Positions 27,137 to 37,463 of a stretch of DNA of 64,000 nucleotides are shown here, in pieces; within the stretch, counting starts at the first letter, position 1, and each line of letters begins with the position of its first letter. A model generated the notes under the pieces. It was not told the DNA's origin and did not search any database. It was given only the letters and a program-made list of their open reading frames with translations. Position numbers and translations under genes: made by a program. Location of the stretch: contig JBFLJU010000001.1 in assembly GCA_040743155.1 (NCBI GenBank), positions 248,001-312,000 on the forward strand, given 5' to 3'. This DNA is from Cycloclasticus sp. (GTDB lineage: Bacteria > Pseudomonadota > Gammaproteobacteria > Methylococcales > Cycloclasticaceae).

Positions 27137-27904
27137 TTATGTTGTCTTTAATTCTTTATAAAGGTTTTTGAATTCTTCTGTGACTTTGTGTGTTGGTGCA
27201 TATTGGATCATTGGTTGGCTAGCACTGTGTGATTCTCTAATTTTCACAGACGATGAAATCTTCGTTTTAAAGAGTTTTAGTTTATCGTCGATGAGTTCAT
27301 CAACGAGTTGTGTTGGTAACTTCGCGCGTTGTTGGAATTGGTTTACGACGATTCCTTCAATCGATAGCTCAGGATTATGGTCAGCCTTTACTTCATCGAC
27401 CGTGTCGAGCAAAGAGTATAAGGCTTGCTTGGAGAAGATATCGCAATCAAACGGTATAATGCATTTATCTGCGGCTATCAGCGCCGATCGTGTGTAGAAA
27501 TTCAAAGCGGGTGGCGTGTCTATGAAAATGTTATCAAAATCATCCATGGCATCTATGGCTTCTTTTAACTTGTAGATTTTGTAACGCGATTCTAACTTTG
27601 CATGTAGGTTGTCCATCTCGGCGTGAGAGGGCATCACGTATAAATTAGGTACCTCGGTTTCGTAAATGAATTCGTTAAAGTCCTTTGGGAATAAACTAAC
27701 GCTGAGTGTGTCGGTGTAAAAATCGGCCAGAGTCGATTCGAGCTCATCTGTTCGATAGCCTAATAAATAATGGGTTGAATTACCCTGCGTATCAAGGTCA
27801 ATAACTAAGGTTTTTTTGCCTTTCGAGGCACTAATAGCCGCTAAATTACAGGTAATAGTAGATTTTCCCACGCCGCCTTTTCTATTAAAAATAACTCGAT
27901 TCAT
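27137..27904 (-). CDS. ParA/MinD-family ATPase without ParB
   Basis: The 255-residue protein has the deviant Walker A motif KGGVGKST (residues 9-16) typical of ParA/Soj, a switch region DLDTQGNSTHYLLGY, and Walker B-like NIFIDTPPALNF. ParA-type ATPases position DNA, chemoreceptors or other cargo by ATP-driven dimerisation on surfaces. No parB or parS-like sites accompany it. The start overlaps the 3' end of the zinc-ribbon gene by 4 nt, so the two are co-translated and may share a cargo role. The chromosomal parAB copy would be elsewhere. Confidence 0.85.
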   Translation of the reverse strand: MNRVIFNRKGGVGKSTITCNLAAISASKGKKTLVIDLDTQGNSTHYLLGYRTDELESTLADFYTDTLSVSLFPKDFNEFIYETEVPNLYVMPSHAEMDNLHAKLESRYKIYKLKEAIDAMDDFDNIFIDTPPALNFYTRSALIAADKCIIPFDCDIFSKQALYSLLDTVDEVKADHNPELSIEGIVVNQFQQRAKLPTQLVDELIDDKLKLFKTKISSSVKIRESHSASQPMIQYAPTHKVTEEFKNLYKELKTT

Positions 27905-28425
27905 TTTTTAGTTGCCTTCTTACTATGACGTTTAAATTCTGTTTTGTGACATTTTGGGCAAGGAGGGATGTGGCCAGTCTTTTTAAAATGTAATGTTTGC
28001 TCACAATTAACGCAATCCAACGTTCCGGGCCCAGTGACCTCGCCGGAGTGATACAGTTGGCTCTTGATAGCGTCTAAGCTTAGCTTGTCCCATTCTAATT
28101 TGGTTTTGTCGGCAACCGAGTTGATCCAGTCGCCAATTTTCCCTTCTACCAAGACGGATTCAAATGACAGCCATTCAGAGAATTCCTCTTGGGTTTCTTG
28201 CAAATAAGCAGAGACATCTTCTAAATCTCGCTTTAAATAGCCAGCGACTTTGCTCGCTTCCTCACGTGTGAGTTCGCCTAATTCAATAGCCTTCTCTTGC
28301 GCCTGCTTTAGATTGTCGTCGATAGTTGGAATGGCTAGCTTTTCAGCCCGTTCCACGGCGTCATGAAGACGTTTAACCATCGTGTCATAGGCGTGCAATA
28401 ATTTGTCTTGTATGGGGTTGCTCAT
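27901..28425 (-). CDS. Zinc-ribbon protein of the DUF1451/YbeL type
   Basis: The 174-residue protein is mostly charged helix (residues about 5-125, likely coiled-coil), followed by a C-terminal zinc ribbon with C138-x2-C141 and C156-x2-C159. This is the layout of DUF1451 (E. coli YbeL, likewise located near leuS). Function is not known. It is upstream of and overlaps the ParA-like gene, and is divergent from leuS. Confidence 0.75.
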   Translation of the reverse strand: MSNPIQDKLLHAYDTMVKRLHDAVERAEKLAIPTIDDNLKQAQEKAIELGELTREEASKVAGYLKRDLEDVSAYLQETQEEFSEWLSFESVLVEGKIGDWINSVADKTKLEWDKLSLDAIKSQLYHSGEVTGPGTLDCVNCEQTLHFKKTGHIPPCPKCHKTEFKRHSKKATKK

Positions 28426-28524
28426 CTAATCTCCTTCCGTAAAGCCTGTGTCTGCTCGAAAAAGTATAAATGTCTCGAGGAAAAGGGTTAAGGCCTGTTG
28501 TTCTCAATTCAACTTTAGATTTAG

Positions 28525-31027
<2,503 letters not shown>

Positions 31028-31038
31028 CGGATTTAAAC

Positions 31039-31569
31039 ATGATAAAAAATCGAAATCACTCTTTTGCTAGATTGCGCGTAATAGCTATGCTTTGTCTGCT
31101 GGCTGCTGTATTGACGGCTTGTGGCTTTAAATTACGCGGCTCATTGGAGCTGCCAGATCAATTGCAAAAAATCTATGTTGCTGGTTCACAAGGTAGTGAT
31201 TTGGTGAAAGAGTTGAAGGCAATTATCGCCTACTCAGCCGATCTAGTTAGCAAACGTTCGCAGGCTGATGCTGTGTTGATGATTAATAAGGAAGAGTCGG
31301 AAGACAGAACCTTGAGTGTGGATTCTAGAGGTAAAGTTCGTGAATCTGAGATGCAGTATTCAGTTGTTTATAGTTTAGTCACATCTGATGGTGAAATTTT
31401 ATTAGATCAAGAAGGCTTATTGCTTGTTCGAGATTTTATCAATGATGAAAATGACATTATTGGTCGTACCAACGAGTCGGCGGTTATTGCGCGTGACTTA
31501 AAGCGCGACGCTGCACAGCAAATTTTAAGACGCATACAAGCGTTAAAAATAAGCCCCGCTGCCAATTAA
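31039..31569 (+). CDS. lptE: LPS-assembly lipoprotein LptE
   Basis: The 176-residue protein has a lipoprotein signal with lipobox LTAC (Cys about 28) followed by GFKLRGSLELP, the typical LptE start. LptE plugs the LptD barrel in the outer membrane and helps insert LPS. It sits between leuS (11-bp gap) and holA as in E. coli and Pseudomonas. Other Lpt components (lptC, lptA, lptB) are also in this window. Confidence 0.93.
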   Translation: MIKNRNHSFARLRVIAMLCLLAAVLTACGFKLRGSLELPDQLQKIYVAGSQGSDLVKELKAIIAYSADLVSKRSQADAVLMINKEESEDRTLSVDSRGKVRESEMQYSVVYSLVTSDGEILLDQEGLLLVRDFINDENDIIGRTNESAVIARDLKRDAAQQILRRIQALKISPAAN

Positions 31570-31603
31570 TTCAATATAGCTAGCTTGTATAGAGCTGGAA
31601 CGC

Positions 31604-32641
31604 ATGCAATTAGACGCTCAACAATTATCTTCCTCCATCGAGAAAGAACTGGCTTCAGTGTATTTGGTGTCAGGCGATGAGCCTTTGCAGCAAGGTGAGG
31701 CCGTCGATTTAATTCGTCAACAAGCTCGAGATGCTGGTTTCCTCAATCGGGAGGTTTTCCACGTAGAAGGGCAGTTCGATTGGAATCAGTTGTTTGCTGC
31801 TTGCTTAAGTCAGTCGTTATTTGCCGAGAAGAACTTAATAGAACTAAACCTACCGACGGCAAAGCCGGGTCGGGAGGGTTCTCAAGCGATTGAAAAAGTG
31901 ATTGCACAGTTGTCGCAAGATAATGTGCTGATTATTATTGCAGGCAAATTAGACGCAAAGGCAAAAAACACAAAGTGGTTTAAGTCGATAGACCAACACG
32001 GCGTTGTGGTGCAAGTTTGGCCGCTGCTAGGTGGAAAATTATTACAGTGGTTAAAGCATCGCCTTCAACGAAAAGGCTTAAGTAGTAGTCAACAAGGCAT
32101 CAAGTTGTTGGCTGATAGCGTAGAGGGTAACTTGCTGGCGGCCGATCAAGAGATTGAAAAGCTGCATATACTTTTTGGCCCTGTAGAGCTATCTGAGGAT
32201 GATATTTTAAATGCTGTCGCCGATAATGCGCGGTATGACGTTTTCAAGCTGACCGATAGCTTGTTGGCTGGCAATTCAACTAGAGCCGTTCACGTATTGA
32301 AGGGCTTGGTGGGTGAGAAGTTGGCAGCCCCCGTTCTTTTGTGGGCGTTAATGCGTGAACTGCGCATTCTAGCTGGGTTAAGTTTTGAAAAAAAAACAAC
32401 GGGTCGAACTGAGATGACATTCAAGAAACATCGAGTTTGGGATTCAAAAAAAAGTGCCTATTTAAAAGCGCTTTCTCGTGGAAGTTTGAAACAATGGCAG
32501 GCGTTGGTACAAGCTTGCGCGAAAGCAGAGCGGGTTACTAAAGGCGTTGAAGCGGGTAATGAAATACTGATTATTGAGCAGATCTGTTTGGCTTTTTGTG
32601 AGCCAAGACGATTAAAACAATATGGTTTGATCGCGGTATAA
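31604..32641 (+). CDS. holA: DNA polymerase III delta subunit
   Basis: The 345-residue protein matches HolA, the clamp-loader subunit that opens the beta clamp. Seen are VYLVSGDEPLQQGEAVDLIR at the N-terminus, the IIAGKLDAKAKNTKWFKSI segment, and the C-terminal helical collar domain. Position after lptE is conserved. Its last bases (32635-32641) also form a GGTATAA half-site of the palindromic element described separately. Confidence 0.94.
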   Translation: MQLDAQQLSSSIEKELASVYLVSGDEPLQQGEAVDLIRQQARDAGFLNREVFHVEGQFDWNQLFAACLSQSLFAEKNLIELNLPTAKPGREGSQAIEKVIAQLSQDNVLIIIAGKLDAKAKNTKWFKSIDQHGVVVQVWPLLGGKLLQWLKHRLQRKGLSSSQQGIKLLADSVEGNLLAADQEIEKLHILFGPVELSEDDILNAVADNARYDVFKLTDSLLAGNSTRAVHVLKGLVGEKLAAPVLLWALMRELRILAGLSFEKKTTGRTEMTFKKHRVWDSKKSAYLKALSRGSLKQWQALVQACAKAERVTKGVEAGNEILIIEQICLAFCEPRRLKQYGLIAV

Positions 32642-32665
32642 TCCATTTATACCTCTTGGGTATAA
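32635..32665 (+). repeat. Triple half-site palindromic element between holA and proA
   Basis: Three 7-bp half-sites alternate in orientation with exact 5-bp spacers: GGTATAA (32635-32641), TTATACC (32647-32653) and GGTATAA (32659-32665). The period is 12 bp. The central arm is perfectly complementary to both neighbours, so two alternative hairpins or overlapping dimer sites are possible. It begins at the holA stop codon and ends 75 bp before proA. Confidence 0.55.
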
Positions 32666-32740
32666 GCTTTATTGAACCGGAAGACGAACGCCACCGGTTA
32701 ACGCAACGTTATAAACATAGACTTTTTTACAGGTAAGAGA

Positions 32741-34000
32741 ATGAGTGAATTAATCGAATACATGCAAGGCTTGGGTGAGCGCGCTAAAAGTGCAGCTCGT
32801 GTTATTGCGAATGCTGATACCGGCGTTAAAAATAAAGCACTAGAGGCGATAGCGGAAGAAATTGAAGCGCAGCAAGCGGCTATTTTGAAAGCGAATGAGC
32901 TGGATATGAAAGCGGGTCGTGAAAACGGTCTTGATGCAGCGTTATTAGACCGTCTAGAACTGAATGAAGAACGGGTCGTTGCGATGGCTGAAGGGTTGCG
33001 GCAGATAGTGGCCTTACCAGACCCCGCTGGCGAAATCAGTCAAATTAATTCACGCCCATCGGGCATTAAAGTTGGTCAAATGCGGGTTCCTTTAGGCGTT
33101 ATTGGGATCATTTACGAATCTCGCCCTAATGTAACGGCTGATGCGGCGGCTTTGTGCCTTAAATCCGGCAATGCAAGCATTCTGCGTGGTGGTTCTGAAG
33201 CAAAGCACTCTAATCAAGCGATTGCCGATTGTATTACTAAAGGTTTAGAAGAAGCGAACCTACCTGCTGAGGTGGTGCAAGTGATCGAAACAACCGACCG
33301 TAATGCAGTGGGTGAATTGATTCGTATGGAAAGCTTTGTGGATGTCATTATTCCACGGGGCGGCAAAGGTTTAATTGAACGCATCAGCAAAGAAGCGCGT
33401 GTTCCTGTTATTAAGCATTTGCATGGTGTTTGTCACGTTTATATCGATGATTTAGCCGATAAAGAAATGGCAAAATCAATTGCATTTAATGCTAAAACAC
33501 AGCGTTATGGAACCTGTAATACGATGGAAACATTGCTGGTTGCTGAAGCGGTTGCTGCGGATATTCTGCCAGAACTGGCCGAATTATATGGCACAAAACA
33601 AGTTGAGTTGCGCGGCTGTGCAAGAACCTGCCAAATATTACCTGACTGCGTTAAAGCGGTAGATGCGGATTGGGATGAAGAATACTTAGCGCCAATTTTA
33701 TCAATTCGTGTTGTTGATGATATGGAAGCAGCTATGGATCACATCCATCATCACGGTTCTGGACACACCGAGTCGATTGTAACGAGTGATTATTCAAAAG
33801 CCATGCGTTTTTTGCGTGAGGTGGATTCCAGCTCTGTTATGGTGAATGCATCGACACGCTTTGCAGATGGTTTTGAATATGGTTTGGGTGGTGAAATTGG
33901 TATCAGTACCAATAAGTTACACGCCCGCGGTCCTGTTGGCTTGATCGGCTTGACGACACAAAAATACATTGTGTTAGGCGAAGGGCATATTCGTCAATAG
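32741..34000 (+). CDS. proA: Gamma-glutamyl phosphate reductase (proline synthesis)
   Basis: The 419-residue protein reduces glutamyl 5-phosphate to the semialdehyde with NADPH. Hallmarks are [36 protein letters not shown] (~112-148), [11 protein letters not shown] (~203) and the catalytic-Cys region [16 protein letters not shown] (~250-265). A Shine-Dalgarno AGGTAAGAG precedes the ATG. The proA-nadD-rsfS-rlmH order is shared with Pseudomonas. proB is not in the window. Confidence 0.97.
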   Translation: MSELIEYMQGLGERAKSAARVIANADTGVKNKALEAIAEEIEAQQAAILKANELDMKAGRENGLDAALLDRLELNEERVVAMAEGLRQIVALPDPAGEISQINSRPSGIKVGQMRVPLGVIGIIYESRPNVTADAAALCLKSGNASILRGGSEAKHSNQAIADCITKGLEEANLPAEVVQVIETTDRNAVGELIRMESFVDVIIPRGGKGLIERISKEARVPVIKHLHGVCHVYIDDLADKEMAKSIAFNAKTQRYGTCNTMETLLVAEAVAADILPELAELYGTKQVELRGCARTCQILPDCVKAVDADWDEEYLAPILSIRVVDDMEAAMDHIHHHGSGHTESIVTSDYSKAMRFLREVDSSSVMVNASTRFADGFEYGLGGEIGISTNKLHARGPVGLIGLTTQKYIVLGEGHIRQ

Positions 34001-34042
34001 CGGCAAATCGCTGACCCCATTATTTTTCGCATGTAGCTGATA

Positions 34043-34681
34043 ATGAAAGCAAAATTTGTTGGCTTGTACGGTGGTACGTTTGATCCGATTCATCTTGGGC
34101 ATTTAACCGCTGCGAGCGACGTTCAGCAAAAAATCGGCTTGGATGAAGTTAGAATGGTGTTGTCCGCAAGCCCTCCGCATAGATCTGTGCCGACTCTTTC
34201 GGCGGCTGAGCGATTTTCCTTGTTGGCACTAGCGGTTAATGACTTTCATGCGTTAGTGGCGGATGACTGTGAAATGGCAAGAAAGGGCCCTAGCTATATG
34301 GTAGATACCTTGCTTGATTTTCGCCAGCGAAGCCCTACTAGCTCGCTTGTGTTGATTTTAGGCATGGAGGCTTTTAATGGATTACCATCATGGTATCGCT
34401 GGCAAGAAATTATTGGTCTCGCGCATATTGTGGTGACCGACCGCGCAGGGTTTGATAATCGCTTTGAACAAGAAGTGGCTGACTACATGGCTCCTTTTTT
34501 AACCTTGGATAAGTCACAGCTAAAGCAGCAAACACATGGTAAAATCTACATTCAGCCTGTTACCGCGGTCGATATTTCTGCAACCCAGATTAGGCAACGG
34601 ATTAAGGCTAAAAAAACCGTAAAGCATATGCTGACGAATGAGTGCTTGGATGCAATCAGTAAATCCGGTTATTACACATAA
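34043..34681 (+). CDS. nadD: Nicotinate-nucleotide adenylyltransferase
   Basis: The 212-residue protein has the nucleotidyltransferase motif GGTFDPIHLGHL near the N-terminus and the C-terminal ISATQIRQRI motif. It converts nicotinate mononucleotide to deamido-NAD in NAD synthesis. Gene position between proA and rsfS is conserved. Confidence 0.95.
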   Translation: MKAKFVGLYGGTFDPIHLGHLTAASDVQQKIGLDEVRMVLSASPPHRSVPTLSAAERFSLLALAVNDFHALVADDCEMARKGPSYMVDTLLDFRQRSPTSSLVLILGMEAFNGLPSWYRWQEIIGLAHIVVTDRAGFDNRFEQEVADYMAPFLTLDKSQLKQQTHGKIYIQPVTAVDISATQIRQRIKAKKTVKHMLTNECLDAISKSGYYT

Positions 34682-34714
34682 TTAAATTTTAATAGAACAT
34701 AAGGTATAAAAGAT

Positions 34715-35044
34715 ATGGCTGAGCAGTTGCTAACAAAGATCACAGAAACGCTTGACGATAAAAAAGCTCAGCACATTGACGTGATTGATGTACGAGATAA
34801 GTGCTCGTTTGCAGATCACATTGTGATTGCAACAGGTTCATCGAGTCGACATGTTAAATCATTGGCGAACGAAGTCTCCATGTTGTCGAAAAGAAGTGGC
34901 TTAATTCCGTTGGGTGTTGAGGGTATGGATGCCGGAGAGTGGGTGCTTATTGATTTGGGTGATACGGTTGTTCATGTCATGCAAGCCAGCATTCGCGAGT
35001 TTTACCAGCTCGAAAAGTTATGGGCTGTTGACGCGGAGGTTTAA
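34715..35044 (+). CDS. rsfS: Ribosomal silencing factor RsfS
   Basis: The 109-residue protein matches the RsfS/Iojap family (DKKAQHIDVIDVRDKCSFADHIVIATG and DAGEWVLIDLGDTVVHVMQ). It binds ribosomal protein uL14 and blocks subunit joining during starvation. In related genomes rlmH follows directly; here an OmpA-like gene lies between them. Confidence 0.95.
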   Translation: MAEQLLTKITETLDDKKAQHIDVIDVRDKCSFADHIVIATGSSSRHVKSLANEVSMLSKRSGLIPLGVEGMDAGEWVLIDLGDTVVHVMQASIREFYQLEKLWAVDAEV

Positions 35045-35098
35045 CGGCTTAATAAGTTCATTGTTTGTTCATCTAAGTCATTTAAGATGTGAAACAAA

Positions 35099-35125
35099 TT
35101 GATTGGATTTAAATTATTTTATAAT
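35099..35125 (+). promoter_or_regulatory. Probable promoter of the OmpA-like lipoprotein gene
   Basis: A perfect TATAAT (35120-35125) lies 57 bp before the chosen start, with TTGATT at 35099-35104 giving a short 15-bp spacer. The -35 match is imperfect, so the call rests mainly on the -10. Confidence 0.4.
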
Positions 35126-35181
35126 TAAGCTCACCGGCTTGGTACTGAATGACGGTGAAGGCTAATAACAGGGAGAATATG

Positions 35182-35841
35182 ATGAATAATAGAAAACTAG
35201 TAACTGGGATTACAGCAGGTTTACTGTTCACATTAGCGGGTTGTACAACCATTAACCCATACACGGAAGAGCAACAAACCAGCAATGTCGCAAAAGGCGC
35301 AGGTATTGGTGCGGTAACGGGCGCGATCATTGGTGCAATGAAAGGTGATAGAAAAACAGCGTTGAAAGGTGCGGTATTGGGTGCGGCAGCAGGTGGTGGC
35401 ATTGGCTACTACATGGATGTTCAAGAAGCGAAATTACGTCAACGGCTCAGGGGAACAGGGGTTAGCGTCAGTCGTGTAGGCAATAACCTGATTTTGAATA
35501 TGCCTGGCAATGTTACTTTTAAGACCGCTAGTTCGAATATTAATGCGGGCTTCTACCAAGTGCTAGACTCTGTGGCTATTATTCTTAAAGAGTACTCAGA
35601 CACCACGGTGACGGTTGTTGGGCATACCGATAGTGTTGGCGATGCGATGTATAACCAAGGGCTGTCTGAGCAACGGGCGCAAAGTGTTGCTGGATATTTA
35701 CGTTCACAAGGTGTGGCTGGCCAACGTTTTAATACGATGGGTTATGGTGAGCAAAGCCCAGTTGCAAGCAATGCAACGAAAGAGGGGCGCGCACAAAACA
35801 GACGTGTTGAAATAACCTTAACACCGATCAATGTTAGATAA
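35182..35841 (+). CDS. OmpA-family lipoprotein with glycine-zipper segment
   Basis: From the ATG at 35182 (GGGAG 6 nt upstream) the ~219-residue protein has a lipoprotein signal with lipobox LAGC, then a Gly/Ala-rich zipper (GAGIGAVTGAIIGAMKG... GAVLGAAAGGGIGYYMD) and a C-terminal OmpA domain with VVGHTDSVGD, LSEQRAQSVAGYL and NRRVEITL. Such YiaD-like proteins are anchored in the outer membrane and bind peptidoglycan non-covalently. It has its own promoter candidate and terminator, so it is an independent unit inserted between rsfS and rlmH. Confidence 0.88.
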   Translation: MNNRKLVTGITAGLLFTLAGCTTINPYTEEQQTSNVAKGAGIGAVTGAIIGAMKGDRKTALKGAVLGAAAGGGIGYYMDVQEAKLRQRLRGTGVSVSRVGNNLILNMPGNVTFKTASSNINAGFYQVLDSVAIILKEYSDTTVTVVGHTDSVGDAMYNQGLSEQRAQSVAGYLRSQGVAGQRFNTMGYGEQSPVASNATKEGRAQNRRVEITLTPINVR

Positions 35842-35933
35842 CGCTGACTGACATCGATAGGTTATAGAGTTTCGATTAATGAGGCTTATAACAAGCGGAA
35901 TAAACCACCGTTGCTGTAACTAAAAACAACATT

Positions 35934-35962
35934 AAAGGCGACTCAATTGAGTCGCCTTTTTT
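35934..35962 (+). terminator. Rho-independent terminator after the OmpA-like gene
   Basis: A perfect self-complementary 26-base palindrome (arms of 13 at 35934-35946 and 35947-35959) ends in a run of six T. The GC-rich part of the stem is GGCGACTC/GAGTCGCC. It lies 92 bp after the OmpA-like stop and 17 bp before rlmH, which therefore needs read-through or its own promoter. Confidence 0.9.
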
Positions 35963-35978
35963 ATAAAAAAGGATTTAA

Positions 35979-36449
35979 ATGAAGCTGAAGATCTTAGCGG
36001 TAGGGTTAAAAATGCCGAGCTGGGTGAGTACTGGTTATCAAGAGTACGCGAAGCGTATGCCCCGTGAATGTTCACTTGAGCTGATTGAAATAGCCCCGGC
36101 TAAAAGAACCAAACAAAGCAATCTGCTGAAAGTAGTGGAAGATGAAGGTAAGAAAATTTTATCGTCGATAAAAGATACTGATCATGTGGTTGCACTAGAG
36201 GTGAAAGGGAAGCAATGGTCAACTGGAGATGTAGCGAAGAAGCTTGCCAGTTGGCAAGGTATCCACCCATCCATTGTTTTTATCATCGGTGGCCCAGATG
36301 GTTTATCTGAGGCCTGTCTAAAAAGAGCAAATGAACAGTGGTGTTTATCGTTATTAACATTCCCTCACCCCTTGGTGAGGGTTGTTTTGGCCGAACAGTT
36401 ATATAGAGGGTGGAGTTTAATGAATAACCACCCTTATCACAGAGAGTAG
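35979..36449 (+). CDS. rlmH: 23S rRNA (pseudouridine1915-N3)-methyltransferase RlmH
   Basis: The 156-residue SPOUT-family protein matches RlmH: MKLKILAVGLKMPSWV at the start, VFIIGGPDGLSE in the SAM-binding knot, and the C-terminal LTFPHPLVRVVLAEQLYRGWSLMNNHPYHRE. It methylates pseudouridine 1915 of 23S rRNA. It starts 17 bp after a strong terminator. maf follows 8 bp later. Confidence 0.96.
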   Translation: MKLKILAVGLKMPSWVSTGYQEYAKRMPRECSLELIEIAPAKRTKQSNLLKVVEDEGKKILSSIKDTDHVVALEVKGKQWSTGDVAKKLASWQGIHPSIVFIIGGPDGLSEACLKRANEQWCLSLLTFPHPLVRVVLAEQLYRGWSLMNNHPYHRE

Positions 36450-36457
36450 AGTTGATT

Positions 36458-37027
36458 ATGCGGTTAATACTGGCCTCTGCTTCACCTCGACGGGCAGAAT
36501 TACTTCACCAAATAGGTGTTGAGTTTGATACAAAATCAGTCGACATAGACGAAACTCCTTTAGCTGGCGAACTGGCATATGACTATGTCAAACGTTTAGC
36601 TATTGAGAAAGCGAGAACGGCAAAAGTGTTTTATCCGCAAAGTGATGTTTTGATCTTGGGTTCTGACACGACGGTTGTACTGGATGGAGAAATCTTAGGG
36701 AAACCAGATAGTAAAGAACACGCTTTTACGATGCTAAAAAAATTATCGGGGAAGTGCCATAAGGTGCTGACATCGGTTGCGATTCTAGGTCAGCAGGAGC
36801 TCTGTACTGTGAGCGAAAGTGAGGTGAGGTTTGCAAACATTAGTGAACAAGAGCTCGAATGGTATTGGGCAACGGGTGAGCCGAAAGATAAGGCGGGTGC
36901 CTACGCGATACAGGGCAACGCGGCAGTATTTATCAGTCGCCTAGAGGGTAGTTTTTCAGGTGTTATGGGCCTGCCTTTGTATGAAACAAGGCAAATGCTT
37001 CAGCAACATGGTTTTTTCACACTTTAA
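36458..37027 (+). CDS. maf: Maf-family nucleoside triphosphate pyrophosphatase
   Basis: The ~189-residue protein has MRLILASASPRRAELL, the classic Maf N-terminus, then SDTTVVLDGEILGKP and the C-terminal GDKAGAYAIQG-like motif (PKDKAGAYAIQGNAAVFI). Maf proteins hydrolyse modified or canonical dNTP/NTPs to monophosphates; the dTTP/UTP (YhdE) type is probable. The ATG at 36458 is preferred to the TTG at 36452. maf-rng-yhdP order is conserved in gammaproteobacteria. Confidence 0.93.
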   Translation: MRLILASASPRRAELLHQIGVEFDTKSVDIDETPLAGELAYDYVKRLAIEKARTAKVFYPQSDVLILGSDTTVVLDGEILGKPDSKEHAFTMLKKLSGKCHKVLTSVAILGQQELCTVSESEVRFANISEQELEWYWATGEPKDKAGAYAIQGNAAVFISRLEGSFSGVMGLPLYETRQMLQQHGFFTL

Positions 37028-37125
37028 AGTCGAATTAAGCCTACGGATTCCATGAGACTTATGCCCTTTGGGTATAAAGTCGAATTAAGCCTACGGATTC
37101 CATGAGACTTATGCCCTTTGGGTGT
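37026..37125 (+). repeat. Two tandem copies of a 50-bp unit
   Basis: Units at 37026-37075 and 37076-37125 differ at only one base (A to G at 37124). Each contains the palindrome TTATGCC-N5-GGTATAA (37059-37077; the second copy, 37109-37127, reads GGTGTAA). The first unit begins within the maf stop codon, and the second ends 22 bp before the 3' end of the small lipoprotein gene on the other strand. Confidence 0.9.
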
Positions 37126-37147
37126 AAATTTGAATGGTTTTCTGTAT

Positions 37148-37396
37148 TTACTTTTGAGGAGCTAAATTCTCGACTTTGTTTTTTATATAAAGATCTTTGG
37201 CTATTGGCGAAAAACTTTGGTTGATGCCATCTTTGCAAAGCACGGAGGTACTGACCCCAGCATAGATATTGATACTGGCAACACCTTGGTTATTTTTGCA
37301 CTTCTCATTAGCAATTTTAATGTCTATTTCATCAACAGATTGATAAATACAGCCTTGCAATAAGAGTAAAATCGCAGCAGGTAAAAGTGTTTTCAT
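37148..37396 (-). CDS. Small hypothetical lipoprotein
   Basis: From the ATG at 37396 an 82-residue protein is encoded with a lipoprotein signal (KTLLPAAILLLLQGC, Cys at about 17), followed by a short hydrophilic domain with two further cysteines (NEKCKNN and SVLCKDG) that could form a disulfide. I recognise no family. It is divergent from rng; a longer frame reaching 37516 would run into rng and is unlikely. Confidence 0.55.
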   Translation of the reverse strand: MKTLLPAAILLLLQGCIYQSVDEIDIKIANEKCKNNQGVASINIYAGVSTSVLCKDGINQSFSPIAKDLYIKNKVENLAPQK

Positions 37397-37463
37397 AGTA
37401 GAGTGATCTACGTGATAAAAAGTTAATTTATCATAACTAAATAACGGATAGTTTGGAAATAAA

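Noticed and set aside
37026-37125. Possible CRISPR array
   Set aside because: The two 50-bp units abut directly with no spacer between them, and no cas gene is in the window.
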